DNA of 32,610 nt, from positions 1-32,610 of the forward strand of contig JAHYJA010000021.1 of the NCBI GenBank assembly GCA_019429325.1, read 5' to 3'. Within the stretch, counting starts at the first letter, position 1. Every line of letters starts with the position of its first letter. This DNA is from Bacteroidales bacterium (GTDB lineage: Bacteria > Bacteroidota > Bacteroidia > Bacteroidales > VadinHA17). A model generated the notes under the pieces. That model was given only the letters and a program-made list of their open reading frames with translations, made no database searches and was not told where the DNA came from. Of this stretch, positions 22,857 to 31,340 are shown piece by piece. A program made the translations under genes and the position numbers.

Positions 22857-23897
22857 ATGGTTGAAAAGATTCAAAAACTCCTTGATGAAATATCATCGCT
22901 TGATGTGAAAGGAAAAGACGACCTTGAATCCTTCAGGCTCAAATTTTTAAGTAAAAGGGGGCTGATATCACTCCTTTTTGAAGAATTCCGTGCTGTACCC
23001 TCATCAGAAAAAAAAGATATTGGCCTTAAACTCAATTTTTTGAAACAGGCTGCACTTGAAAAATACAATACTCATCTTACACGGTTTTCAGATACAGCCG
23101 AAATAAAAGAAACTGATGATCCCACCCGTCCGGCGTATATTTTTAACTTAGGCTCCCGTCATCCGATTTCTATTGTTCGCAGAGAGATAATAGGTATTTT
23201 TTCCCGTATAGGCTTCACCGTGTCGGAAGGGCCTGAAATAGAGAATGATGATCATGTCTTCACCAAACTTAATTTTGCACCTCATCATCCTGCCAGGGAT
23301 ATGCAGGACACCTTTTATATTTCAAGGGTATCCCAGGAAGATCCGGACCCGGGTGATGTGCTTCTGCGCACTCATACTTCATCGGTCCAGGTAAGGGTCA
23401 TGCAGAGTCAGAAGCCTCCCATACGCACCATCTCTCCCGGCCGTGTATTCAGGAATGAGGCTGTCTCTGCCCGGGCGCATTGTATTTTCCATCAGATAGA
23501 AGGACTGTACATTGATGAAAATGTTTCATTTGCAGATCTTAAACAGACGCTTCTGTTTTTTGCCAGGGAGCTTTTTGGAAGAGAAACCCTTATCAGGTTG
23601 CGTCCGTCGTATTTCCCGTTTACAGAGCCCTCGGCGGAAATGGATGTCAGCTGTAAAATATGCCATGGCAGTGGCTGTAATGTATGCAAATATACCGGAT
23701 GGCTCGAGCTTCTTGGTTGTGGTATGGTTCATCCCAATGTTCTTGAGGCGTGTAACATTGACAGCAATAAATACACCGGATTCGCTTTTGGTATGGGCAT
23801 AGAGAGAGCTGCCATGCTGAAATATGAAGTTAATGATCTTCGGCTCTATTTTGAAAATGACCTGAGGTTTCTTGATCTTTTCAGGACAGCCTTATAA
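22857..23897 (+). CDS. pheS: phenylalanine-tRNA ligase alpha subunit
   Basis: A 346-residue class II aminoacyl-tRNA synthetase subunit; with PheT it charges tRNA-Phe. It has the N-terminal coiled coil (residues 1-85), motif 1 (SRHPISIVRREIIGIFSRIGF, 100-120, then GPEIENDDHVF), the HPARDMQDTFY segment (144-154), motif 2 (RTISPGRVFRNEAVSARAHCIFHQIEGL, 190-217) and motif 3 (GFAFGMGIERAAML, 308-321). A CxxC-x4-CxxC cluster (Cys266, 269, 274, 277) just before GWLELLGCGMV may bind zinc; related sequences of this phylum have it. pheT is not next to it, as often in Bacteroidota. It follows the cyclophilin gene by 96 bases with a hairpin between. Confidence 0.98.
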   Translation: MVEKIQKLLDEISSLDVKGKDDLESFRLKFLSKRGLISLLFEEFRAVPSSEKKDIGLKLNFLKQAALEKYNTHLTRFSDTAEIKETDDPTRPAYIFNLGSRHPISIVRREIIGIFSRIGFTVSEGPEIENDDHVFTKLNFAPHHPARDMQDTFYISRVSQEDPDPGDVLLRTHTSSVQVRVMQSQKPPIRTISPGRVFRNEAVSARAHCIFHQIEGLYIDENVSFADLKQTLLFFARELFGRETLIRLRPSYFPFTEPSAEMDVSCKICHGSGCNVCKYTGWLELLGCGMVHPNVLEACNIDSNKYTGFAFGMGIERAAMLKYEVNDLRLYFENDLRFLDLFRTAL

Positions 23898-23950
23898 ATA
23901 GTCTGAACAAAGGCAGGTCAGGTATTGTTAGCTTATTAATGTAAATTGAT

Positions 23951-24667
23951 ATGGTCATGAAACAAAATGAGGTTCATATTCCTTTCTGCGCTAAATGTGC
24001 CCTTGAGACAAATTCAATATTCAGGCATCTTTCGTCAGAAGAGATTGAAATACTTGATTTTGAAAAGGATTTCCGCCACTATAAGCGCGGCAGTGTATTA
24101 TATCATGAAGGTAACCGTATAAGTGGCTTTTACTGTATCAACAGCGGGATCATTAAAGTCTTCAAAACCGGTTTTGACGGGAAAGAGCAGATAATCAGGT
24201 TTGCAAAGGCGGGTGATATAATAGCGTACCGGAGTGTGCTCAGCAATGAGCCTGCATGCACCTCAGCCAAGGTCATTGAAGATTGTTCTGTTTGCTTCAT
24301 CCCCTCTGAAATACTTACCACTTTCATCAAGAATAATTCTGCTTTTGCCCTTGAGTTGCTTAAGCTTGCCTGCCATGAACTGGGAGAGGCCAATTCGTTT
24401 ATCACCGACATTGCACAAAAAACCGTAAGGGAAAGACTTGCGGAGATCCTGATTTTTCTTGTAAATGATTTTGGCCTCGACAGCCAGAATTATCTTCAGA
24501 TTTCCCTGACACGCGAAGAGCTTGCCAATATTGTTGGTACCGCTACCGAATCAGTGATCCGTTTATTGTCTGAGTTCAAGTCCGACAGGTATATTGATCT
24601 CCATGGACGAAAGATCATGATATTGAACAGGAAAGGGCTTGAAAAGGTCAGCAATGTCTTCAGTTAA
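23951..24667 (+). CDS. Crp/Fnr family transcriptional regulator
   Basis: A 238-residue one-component regulator. The cyclic-nucleotide-binding beta-barrel covers about residues 20-140 (HYKRGSVLYHEGNRISGFYCINSGIIKVFKTG…GKEQIIRFAKAGDII), followed by the dimer helix and a winged helix near residues 175-225 (LTREELANIVGTATESVIRLLSEFKSDRYIDLHGRKIMIL). An N-terminal CxxC (Cys13, Cys16) precedes NSIFRHLSSEE. Other Cys are at ACTSAK and EDCSVC, but the FNR pattern for a 4Fe-4S cluster is not clearly met, so the signal is unknown. A start at the second ATG (23957) is equally possible. No target operon can be named. Confidence 0.92.
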   Translation: MVMKQNEVHIPFCAKCALETNSIFRHLSSEEIEILDFEKDFRHYKRGSVLYHEGNRISGFYCINSGIIKVFKTGFDGKEQIIRFAKAGDIIAYRSVLSNEPACTSAKVIEDCSVCFIPSEILTTFIKNNSAFALELLKLACHELGEANSFITDIAQKTVRERLAEILIFLVNDFGLDSQNYLQISLTREELANIVGTATESVIRLLSEFKSDRYIDLHGRKIMILNRKGLEKVSNVFS

Positions 24668-24670
24668 CTG

Positions 24671-24690
24671 ATCTTTCCGTAAGATTTTTC
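24671..24690 (+). terminator. weak terminator between the Crp/Fnr gene and ruvB
   Basis: ATCTT-TCCGT-AAGAT followed by TTTTCATTTTTT, directly after the regulator's stop codon and between two convergent genes. The stem has only five pairs, but the T-run is good. Confidence 0.4.
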
Positions 24691-24695
24691 ATTTT

Positions 24696-25721
24696 TTAAA
24701 AAAGTGTGCCGTTAAGATTCTGGCCGAACTGTATTCCAAGATGTCTGTATGCATGTTCTGTTGCCTCTCTGCCTCTCGGGGTTCGTTTGAGATATCCCTC
24801 TTTTATCAGGAACGGCTCATATACTTCTTCAAGTGTGCCGCTCTCTTCCCCGACTGCCGTTGAGATCGTGTTAAGTCCTACCGGGCCGCCGTTAAATTTC
24901 TCAATAATTGTTGTCAGTATCCGGTTATCCATTTCATCAAGGCCATGCTGATCGATATTGAGAGCCTTTAATCCGTACCGGGTAATTTTAATATCTATTT
25001 TTCCTGTCCCCTTAACCTGTGCAAAATCCCTGACGCGCCTGAGAAGGGCATTGGCAATCCTTGGTGTACCCCTGCTTCGCCGTGCGATTTCAATTGCTGC
25101 TTCATTATCAATTTCAACATTAAGGATGCCGGCCGATCTGTTTACAATACCTGTAAGAACCTCATGATCATAATATTCCAGATGAAACGTTATACCAAAC
25201 CTTGCTCTCAGGGGGCTTGTCAGAAGGCCGCTGCGTGTTGTGGCTCCGATAAGGGTAAAATTATTCAGGGTCAGCTGGACGGATCGTGCGCTTGGTCCCT
25301 TGTCGATCATTATGTCTATCTGAAAGTCTTCCATCGCCGAATAGAGGTATTCTTCCACTACCGGACTCAGGCGATGGATCTCGTCTATAAAAAGCACATC
25401 TCCTTCCTGCAGGTTTGTAAGCAAACCTGCAAGGTCACCAGGTTTATCCAGTACAGGACCTGATGTGACTCTGAGGTTTACCTCAAGCTCATTGGAAATG
25501 ATGTTCGCAAGCGTTGTCTTTCCGAGTCCGGGAGGGCCGTGCAGAAGAACATGGTCAAGTGCTTCCCCCCTCTGTTTTGCAGCTGTCACAAAAACAAGCA
25601 GATTGTCGATTATCTGTTTCTGACCCTTAAAATCCCTGAAATGGGCCGGACGAAGCTGTTGTTCAAATTCCCTGTCTGTAACAATCAGGCCTTCCTTCCG
25701 GATACTGAAATTGTCTTCCAT
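24696..25721 (-). CDS. ruvB: Holliday junction branch migration ATPase RuvB
   Basis: A 341-residue AAA+ motor that with RuvA moves Holliday junctions before RuvC cuts them. Walker A GPPGLGKT is at residues 62-69, Walker [10 protein letters not shown] at 110-118, sensor 1 and the arginine-finger stretch [18 protein letters not shown] at about 155-172, and the C-terminal winged helix ([56 protein letters not shown]) at 262-320. The protein is full-length. It is the third gene of a minus-strand run after nadA and the MORN-repeat gene, with 16 bases between the latter's stop codon and its start. Confidence 0.98.
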   Translation of the reverse strand: MEDNFSIRKEGLIVTDREFEQQLRPAHFRDFKGQKQIIDNLLVFVTAAKQRGEALDHVLLHGPPGLGKTTLANIISNELEVNLRVTSGPVLDKPGDLAGLLTNLQEGDVLFIDEIHRLSPVVEEYLYSAMEDFQIDIMIDKGPSARSVQLTLNNFTLIGATTRSGLLTSPLRARFGITFHLEYYDHEVLTGIVNRSAGILNVEIDNEAAIEIARRSRGTPRIANALLRRVRDFAQVKGTGKIDIKITRYGLKALNIDQHGLDEMDNRILTTIIEKFNGGPVGLNTISTAVGEESGTLEEVYEPFLIKEGYLKRTPRGREATEHAYRHLGIQFGQNLNGTLF

Positions 25722-25737
25722 AAATTGGTGTAGCTGT

Positions 25738-27291
25738 TTATTTAATAAGTCTTATGTCACTCTCAGGAAGATCTATCTTAACTCCGTTGATGCTTATTTC
25801 AGTATCATCCTTGTATGTTATTGTAAGGATCAGGTTCCCGTCTTCATCATATTTTTTCCAGGTTTTTACCCTTAATCCGGTCCTGTAATGCTGTTCCTCC
25901 TTCATTCTCCCGTTCTCATAGAAATATAAATGCTGCCCGTCGGGATTGCCCTGGATATAATTTCCCCTGAATCTCAGTTTCTCTCCGGGGTAATAAGATC
26001 GCCAGGCACCATCTCTCAATCCGATAATATATTTACCTTCCTCATTATTATCCCCCGATCTGTATTTCCACTCCGCATTCTTTTCTCCGTCAGAATAGGT
26101 GCCGGTCGCTATTATTTCTCCGGCAGGGGAATATTCAACAAATGATCCGTCGCGCTGCCCCTGGAAATACTCCTCCTCTCGCAGCAGGGCTCCGTTGCCG
26201 TAATACCATTTCCATATTCCGTCAGGTCTGTCATTGTTAAAAGAGCCTGTCTGTTCGACTTTTCCTTCCGTGTTATAAAACCTCCATATTCCGGTTTTCC
26301 TGTTATCAGTATACTGTCCTTCAGCTTTTATTGATCCGTCCTCATACAGATCCTTCCATCTTCCGTTGCGGTTGCCTGCCTCGTTCACTATCCCTTCTGA
26401 GATAAGCAAGCCTTTATCGTTATAAACGAACGCGTTGTTAACTCTTCCGTCACTGCCGTACTCGCGATGTATACCGACAGGAATATCGCTTCTGAAATAC
26501 CCGTTATAAATTAGCCTGCCGCTTTGATCGTACCTGTTTACAACTTCAATATCAGGTTCATCTTCAACCCTCGATTTGACAATGGATCCCTCCTGGTAAA
26601 GCATTGTAAAAGAAAGTCTGCCCCTTGTATCATACTCCTTGTAATATCCGTGGAGTTTATCGTCCCTGAATGTCTTTTCCGCCTTAATGGTTCCATCGGG
26701 ATAAAAGTCCTTCCATTCGCCCTGTTTATTTCCCTGGTTATCGGTCCGGTTTATCCTCTGCCTCGAAATGAGAAAATCATTGCTGTACTCCAGAAGGGTA
26801 ATCACCGTTCCATCCTTGTCGAACTCTTTTGCCAGCCCCTCTTTTTTTCCGTTATTGTAAAAAATGGTCTGTTGAACAGAACCGTCGGGGAAATAAATGT
26901 AGGCTGTACCTTCCTTGTTATTTCCGGCAAACAATTCCTGCGACCACAGGTAAAGGCCAAAAACAGGATCTTTTTTGTATTTATAATGATATCCGTTCTT
27001 CCTGCCAAACAGATAGCTTATTTTATCCGTGATATCGCCTGTCTGGTCATAGAATATCCAGATGCTGTCGAGCATAAAACTGGTATATTTCCCTTCTGCT
27101 TTCTTTACTCCTGTTACATAGTAGTTTTTCCAGAACCCTTCAGGTTTTCCATCCTTCATATACCCTTCGCTCGATATAGCACCATTGGGATATCTGAAAA
27201 CCTGGTAGCCATCTTTCTGATTTGTTCCTGTCTGGCATAGGGTTATCGCACCTGAAAATAACATCAGAATAATTATGACTGTTTTCTTCAT
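25738..27291 (-). CDS. secreted MORN-repeat protein
   Basis: A 517-residue protein with a Sec signal peptide (residues 1 to about 20) and then some fifteen repeats of about 23 residues with the MORN-2 pattern, e.g. [52 protein letters not shown]. The middle (about 215-270) is less regular. The repeats form a beta-sheet ribbon. Databases often call such proteins 'YwqK antitoxin', but nothing here suggests a toxin-antitoxin pair: it is exported and its neighbours are nadA and ruvB. In Bacteroidota such proteins are common and of unknown role, perhaps binding envelope components. It starts 3 bases after the nadA stop codon, so the two are co-transcribed. Confidence 0.88.
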   Translation of the reverse strand: MKKTVIIILMLFSGAITLCQTGTNQKDGYQVFRYPNGAISSEGYMKDGKPEGFWKNYYVTGVKKAEGKYTSFMLDSIWIFYDQTGDITDKISYLFGRKNGYHYKYKKDPVFGLYLWSQELFAGNNKEGTAYIYFPDGSVQQTIFYNNGKKEGLAKEFDKDGTVITLLEYSNDFLISRQRINRTDNQGNKQGEWKDFYPDGTIKAEKTFRDDKLHGYYKEYDTRGRLSFTMLYQEGSIVKSRVEDEPDIEVVNRYDQSGRLIYNGYFRSDIPVGIHREYGSDGRVNNAFVYNDKGLLISEGIVNEAGNRNGRWKDLYEDGSIKAEGQYTDNRKTGIWRFYNTEGKVEQTGSFNNDRPDGIWKWYYGNGALLREEEYFQGQRDGSFVEYSPAGEIIATGTYSDGEKNAEWKYRSGDNNEEGKYIIGLRDGAWRSYYPGEKLRFRGNYIQGNPDGQHLYFYENGRMKEEQHYRTGLRVKTWKKYDEDGNLILTITYKDDTEISINGVKIDLPESDIRLIK

Positions 27292-27294
27292 AAT

Positions 27295-28248
27295 TCAGAG
27301 TCCTGCATTTTTTGATATTTCCAACATTCTCAATATTGGTTTGCGAGCTTCGTTCAATATCTTATCACTGATTATTATTTCAGGTTTTTCATATACAAGG
27401 CAGTTATATATTTTCTCCATTGTGATAAGTTTCATAAAATTGCATTCACTGCAACCGCATGTTGAATCGCGGGGAGGAGCCGGTATATAAGTCTTTTCCG
27501 GATTCTCTCTCTTCATCTGATGTATTATGCCCGGTTCAGTTGCTACAATATACGATTTTCCTTCATCTTTACGTGTAAAATTAAGCAATGCTGATGTTGA
27601 TCCTATAAAATCGGCAACCATTCTGACCGGTAGTTCACACTCAGGATGTGCAATTATTTTCGCATCGGGATTTACTTTTTTTATATCAAGGATCGCCTCG
27701 AGCGAAAATTCTTCGTGTACATGACATGTGCCGTTCCAGATAAGCATGTCTCTTTCTGTCCTGCTCTGTATATAATTTCCAAGGTTTCTGTCGGGAGCAA
27801 ATATTACCTTTTCTCCGGCTGGAAGTGATTCAATGATCTGCACTGCATTGGAGGAAGTACAGATGATATCCGATAAAGCCTTTATGTCAGTATTTGTATT
27901 TACATAAGTGACGACTGTCCTTCCCGGATTTGCTTCAATGAATTTTTTAAATTCAACAGGATCGCATGAATCAGCAAGAGAACATCCGGCATTCATATCC
28001 GGCAGAAGCACTTTCTTTTCCGGAGCAAGTATCTTTGCTGTCTCAGCCATAAACTTAACCCCTGCAAACAAAATAATATCAGCATCCGTATCAGCTGCCT
28101 TCTGAGAAAGAGCGAGACTGTCACCAATATAATCAGCAATATCCTGGATGTCTCCGGTCTGATAATAATGGGCAAGTATCACCGTATTCTTCTCATCCTT
28201 AAGTCTTTTTATTTCAGAAATATAATCTGTTGACAATCCCCCTTCCAT
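27295..28248 (-). CDS. nadA: quinolinate synthase
   Basis: A 317-residue iron-sulfur enzyme that condenses iminoaspartate with dihydroxyacetone phosphate to quinolinate in NAD synthesis. The family motifs are present: ILAHYYQ (24-30), the Tyr of the active site there, GVKFMAETAKIL (63-74), and the cysteines for the oxygen-sensitive 4Fe-4S cluster, most likely Cys89 (AGCSLADSC), Cys175 (NGTCHVHEEF) and one of the CGCSEC group at 264-269. Length is that of the short NadA type. nadB and nadC are not in the window. It is the first gene of the nadA-MORN-ruvB run and reads away from a 557-base AT-rich gap. Confidence 0.96.
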   Translation of the reverse strand: MEGGLSTDYISEIKRLKDEKNTVILAHYYQTGDIQDIADYIGDSLALSQKAADTDADIILFAGVKFMAETAKILAPEKKVLLPDMNAGCSLADSCDPVEFKKFIEANPGRTVVTYVNTNTDIKALSDIICTSSNAVQIIESLPAGEKVIFAPDRNLGNYIQSRTERDMLIWNGTCHVHEEFSLEAILDIKKVNPDAKIIAHPECELPVRMVADFIGSTSALLNFTRKDEGKSYIVATEPGIIHQMKRENPEKTYIPAPPRDSTCGCSECNFMKLITMEKIYNCLVYEKPEIIISDKILNEARKPILRMLEISKNAGL

Positions 28249-28805
28249 ACTTTCCTGCTATTTACGGTATTATATTATTAACATCTTTAATTTTAAAACA
28301 TATAAAAATTTAAATTTCTTTTGATTATAGTTATATCCTGTTAATTGTGTTAAAAATTTAAGGTAATTTTCCTTGTTTTTTACATTATTATCATGAGATA
28401 AACATCTTTTGAACAGCTCAAAAAATATACCAATTTTGAAAATCAGATCATTAGTCTGTTAATTAACAATTGTTAAGATATAATTGTTGATAATCAGATT
28501 AAGGCAAAAGTAAAATATTTGAGGTTTATATTTAGTTTAAAAATTGATTTAATTTTCTGATAAATCTGTGACCAGAGGTGAACTACTCTGATTTGGGCTT
28601 GAGATTGTTAAGAAAACAAAAGATTTAACATTTTATCGCTTAATTATCCCCTTGTTTTTCAACATTAATACAGAACGGGTATTACAGAAACAAAAAAAGG
28701 TTATATATGTTAATAAGGATATTAGCATGTTTTTTTCTTAAAACAGACTAATTGTGTTAATTTGCATGATAATAAAAAAGAAAACTGAATAAAGAAGAAA
28801 ATAAG
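28249..28805. other. AT-rich intergenic region between divergent nadA and rpiB
   Basis: There is no credible gene in these 557 bases, which are far more AT-rich than the surroundings. Visible elements are the 14-base palindrome TTAACAATTGTTAA (28463-28476); TGTTGATAA (28485-28493), one base from the DnaA-box consensus; the 12-mer TAATTGTGTTAA at both ends (28342-28353 and 28749-28760); AATCAGAT at 28441 and 28493; and a short CAGAG/CTCTG hairpin near 28575-28592. It may be just a long double promoter region, or an origin or regulatory locus. TTAATTTG at 28757-28764 is a possible -7 element of rpiB. Confidence 0.5.
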
Positions 28806-29243
28806 ATGAGAATCATCATAGCATCGGATCATGCAGGGTTTCATCTTAAAGAGAAAATAGTAAGATTTCTGGCAGGCGGGAAGCATGAGGTAAAGGATAT
28901 CGGAAGTTATTCTGACGAAGCAGTCGATTATCCTGATTACGGGCATCTGCTTGCAACAGAATTATTAAAGGGGGGATACGATCTAGGGATATCAATATGC
29001 GGTACGGGTAACGGCATAAACATGGTTGTGAACAAGCATCAGGGAATAAGAAGCGCCTTATGCTGGAATGAAGAGATTAGTCGCCTGGCAAGGGCGCATA
29101 ACGACGCCAACATCTGTGCCCTGCCGGCAAGGTTTATCACTGAACCGGAGGCATTGCTTATAGTAAAAACTTTCGTGAATACTTCTTTTGAGGGAGGGAG
29201 GCATAAAAGAAGAATAGATAAAATACCGGTAAAAACAGATTGA
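28806..29243 (+). CDS. rpiB: ribose-5-phosphate isomerase B
   Basis: A 145-residue enzyme of the RpiB/LacAB family interconverting ribulose 5-phosphate and ribose 5-phosphate in the pentose phosphate pathway. The substrate-binding ASDHAG is at residues 6-11, the catalytic Cys65 lies in SICGTGNGINMVVNK, and LARAHNDANICALPAR (about 93-108) carries the His that opens the ring. Cys at position 65 indicates the RpiB function rather than allose or galactose-specific relatives, though not decisively. The stop codon is one base before the ATG of the following Rrf2 gene, so the two are coupled. Confidence 0.95.
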   Translation: MRIIIASDHAGFHLKEKIVRFLAGGKHEVKDIGSYSDEAVDYPDYGHLLATELLKGGYDLGISICGTGNGINMVVNKHQGIRSALCWNEEISRLARAHNDANICALPARFITEPEALLIVKTFVNTSFEGGRHKRRIDKIPVKTD

Positions 29244-29244
29244 T

Positions 29245-29685
29245 ATGCTTTCCAACTCATGCCGATATGCCATAAGGGCTATGATCTACATAGCAAATCA
29301 GCCCGCCGGCCAGGGAAAAACAGGGATAAGGCAGATATCGAAGGACCTTGATCTTCCCACTCCATTTCTTGCCAAGATACTTCAGCAGCTGGCAAAACAG
29401 AAGATCCTCAGTTCCCTGAAAGGACCACACGGAGGATTCTCTCTTCTCAGGGATCCCTCGACGATAACACTTTATGATATTATTAAAATAATTGATGGTG
29501 ATGATATTTTCACGAAATGTATCATTCATGACGGATCGTGCACTCATGTAGAAGCCGCAAACCGGCCATGCCCCGTTCATGAAGATTATTCTAAAGTCAG
29601 GATGGGCCTGATAAAACTTTTCCGTACAAAAAACATAAGTGATCTTGTTGAGGAGGTAAAAAAATCCGGAGAGATCTTTATTTAA
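29245..29685 (+). CDS. Rrf2 family transcriptional regulator
   Basis: A 146-residue winged-helix regulator of the IscR/NsrR/RirA family. The N-terminal NSCRYAIRAMIYIANQPAG and QISKDLDLPTPFLAKILQQLAKQKILSSLKGPHGGFSL form the DNA-binding domain (about residues 3-70). Three cysteines follow in FTKCIIHDGSCTHVEAANRPCPVHE, with spacings of six and nine residues; related proteins use three such Cys to hold an iron-sulfur cluster that senses iron, NO or redox state. The spacing differs from that of IscR (five and five), so the cluster is probable but unproven. It starts one base after the rpiB stop codon. Confidence 0.92.
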   Translation: MLSNSCRYAIRAMIYIANQPAGQGKTGIRQISKDLDLPTPFLAKILQQLAKQKILSSLKGPHGGFSLLRDPSTITLYDIIKIIDGDDIFTKCIIHDGSCTHVEAANRPCPVHEDYSKVRMGLIKLFRTKNISDLVEEVKKSGEIFI

Positions 29686-29692
29686 TCTAAGT

Positions 29693-29714
29693 TGCTGGTT
29701 GCTGGTTGCTGGTT
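29693..29714. repeat. TTGCTGG short tandem repeat
   Basis: Three 7-base TTGCTGG units in a row after the Rrf2 gene. Nearly the same sequence (TTGCTGGTTGCTGGTTACTGG) lies after the cyclophilin gene at 22766-22786. Both are intergenic at 3' ends, so this is a dispersed short repeat of this genome. Confidence 0.6.
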
Positions 29715-29748
29715 GATTGAAAAAGGAAACAGCATCTGACAACTTGAG

Positions 29749-30132
29749 TTATTTAACTAACCCTCGGTAATGATAAGGCCTTATAAACAACCAGAGGAAC
29801 AGGGCGGTTACCACCCCTGCAATATTTGCTACAAGGTCAAGAATCTCACCACTCCGGTTGATAATGTCAATTCCCGATTGCAATAATTCGATCATCGAGC
29901 CAAAAGAGAACGGAACAAGAGAGGCCAGCAGTAACCGTCGTGTGTTCACGAGGTTATCCCTGTGTTCAAAAATAATGACAGACATAAAAAGAAAATAGAA
30001 GCCAAAATGAGCTATCTTGTCAATGTAGGGAATATCGTCAAAACCGGTATTGCTGAAAGTTTGTGAACTGGTTAGGCTCAGAACAAGGATGATCAGTGCC
30101 ACAGCTATTGAGAATTTGTTTTTCCGCAGCAT
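29749..30132 (-). CDS. VanZ-like family membrane protein
   Basis: Taken from the ATG at 30132, this is a 127-residue integral membrane protein with four hydrophobic segments: SIAVALIILVLSLTSSQ, IAHFGFYFLFMSVIIF, LLLASLVPFSFGSMIELLQ and LVANIAGVVTALFLWLFI. The DKIAHFGFYFLF and EllQ.…R..DilDlvANiaG motifs are those of the VanZ-like family, whose namesake gives low teicoplanin resistance by unknown means; most members are of unknown function. The frame extends upstream to 30255, but that part would overlap the divergent hemW start and contains the TATCTTTG promoter element at 30147-30154, so the shorter start is preferred. A rise of hydrophobicity right after MLRKNKF supports it. Confidence 0.82.
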   Translation of the reverse strand: MLRKNKFSIAVALIILVLSLTSSQTFSNTGFDDIPYIDKIAHFGFYFLFMSVIIFEHRDNLVNTRRLLLASLVPFSFGSMIELLQSGIDIINRSGEILDLVANIAGVVTALFLWLFIRPYHYRGLVK

Positions 30133-30146
30133 TTTACAATTTCGTG

Positions 30147-30154
30147 CAAAGATA
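30147..30154 (-). promoter_or_regulatory. -7 element (TATCTTTG) of the VanZ-like gene
   Basis: TATCTTTGCAC on the minus strand fits TAnnTTTG exactly and lies 14 bases before the ATG at 30132. The transcript would have a very short leader of about 8-9 bases. It decides against the upstream start codons at 30165 and 30255. hemW begins only 75 bases away on the other strand. Confidence 0.6.
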
Positions 30155-30206
30155 GTTATTCGCATGACAATATTATTTATATTTTTATTGATCACTAATT
30201 TGATAT

Positions 30207-31340
30207 ATGGCGGGCATTTATATACATATACCTTTCTGTAAGAAACTTTGTTCATATTGTGATTTCTATCACGTTATTTCCGGTGGTGATCACAGCTCTT
30301 TTATTGAGGCGCTTGTCAGGGAGATGGAAATGAGGAGGTCTTACACAGGGACGGAAGAGATTTCCACACTCTACATTGGAGGTGGAACACCTTCAGTTTT
30401 ATCATTAGAGGAAACTGGGGTGATCTTTGAATCGCTATGGCGCAGTTTTAATATATCCAGTGATCCGGAAATTACAATAGAGCTTAATCCGGATGATGTT
30501 AATCCGCCATATTTATCAGGTTTGAAGACACTTAAAGTCAACAGGATAAGCCTGGGCATCCAGTCGTGGCACGATGATGATCTGAGACTGCTTAACAGGA
30601 GGCATGACTCGTTGCAGGCATCCGCAGCCCTGGATGAGATAAGAAATGCAGGATTTGAGAATATAAGTGCTGACCTTATTTATGGGATCCCGGGCATGAC
30701 CACCGCAAGGTGGGCTGAAAACCTCGATCTGACCTTTTCGAAGGATATAAAACATCTTTCAGCATATCACCTTAGCATTGAAAAAGGGACTCCCTTCCGG
30801 AAGATGAAAGAAAAAGGCCTCTTACAGGAGACGGAGGAAGAAGAAAGCGTGGCCCAGTTCAATCTTCTTACTGAAAAGGCAGAGATAGCCGGATTCATTC
30901 AGTATGAAATATCCAATTTTGCGCAGCCCGGATATTTCTCAATTCACAACACAAATTACTGGAAACAGGTCACGTATCTTGGACTGGGTCCATCAGCACA
31001 TTCCTTCAACGGGTATTCACGGCAATGGAACATCCGTGATCTGAAGGGTTACATTAAGGCGGTCGGCTCAGGCAGAGAATTTTATGAAAAAGAGGAGCTT
31101 GACAACAGGACAAGATTCAATGAGTATATAATGACATCATTAAGAACCATGTGGGGAATTGATCTTGAGTACGTTGAAAAGGTTTTTGAGAAGGAGGGTT
31201 ATGATTATCTTCTGAATATTGCCGGCAAATTCATTGCTTACGGACTTATGAAACACCAAAATAATACCCTGGTCCTTACGAACCAGGGTAAAATGATATC
31301 CGATAATTTAATTTCCGAGCTGATGATACCCGGAAAATAA
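30207..31340 (+). CDS. hemW: HemW-type radical SAM protein (coproporphyrinogen III oxidase-like)
   Basis: A 377-residue radical SAM protein. The cluster motif CxxxCxxC is Cys11, Cys15, Cys18 in HIPFCKKLCSYCDFYH; GGGTPS follows near residue 50, RISLGIQSW near 110 and LIYGIPGMT near 150. The HemW subgroup signature HNTNYWKQVTYLGLGPSAHSF is at about 250-270, and the HemN_C domain fills the C-terminus. HemW is a heme chaperone/transferase, not the true oxidase HemN, and this protein has the short N-terminus of HemW. The start at 30207 directly precedes the conserved AGIYIHIPFC. Its 3' end abuts the convergent gene at 31341 and contains a strong hairpin. Confidence 0.93.
   Translation: MAGIYIHIPFCKKLCSYCDFYHVISGGDHSSFIEALVREMEMRRSYTGTEEISTLYIGGGTPSVLSLEETGVIFESLWRSFNISSDPEITIELNPDDVNPPYLSGLKTLKVNRISLGIQSWHDDDLRLLNRRHDSLQASAALDEIRNAGFENISADLIYGIPGMTTARWAENLDLTFSKDIKHLSAYHLSIEKGTPFRKMKEKGLLQETEEEESVAQFNLLTEKAEIAGFIQYEISNFAQPGYFSIHNTNYWKQVTYLGLGPSAHSFNGYSRQWNIRDLKGYIKAVGSGREFYEKEELDNRTRFNEYIMTSLRTMWGIDLEYVEKVFEKEGYDYLLNIAGKFIAYGLMKHQNNTLVLTNQGKMISDNLISELMIPGK
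31265..31290 (-). terminator. hairpin within the hemW 3' end, terminator for the convergent gene
   Basis: TACCCTGGT (31265-31273) and ACCAGGGTA (31282-31290) form a 9-bp perfect stem with an 8-base loop. Read on the minus strand it is followed by TTATTTT and lies 51 bases after the stop codon of the coiled-coil gene (31341), so it can act as that gene's intrinsic terminator although it is inside the hemW coding sequence. Confidence 0.5.

Noticed and set aside
26524-27240. Plus-strand open frame of 238 codons
   Set aside because: It is a shadow of the repetitive MORN gene on the other strand, which has a signal peptide and family repeats.
25738-27291. Toxin-antitoxin antitoxin (YwqK)
   Set aside because: The MORN-repeat family name is misleading; the protein is exported and sits between nadA and ruvB with no toxin-like partner.
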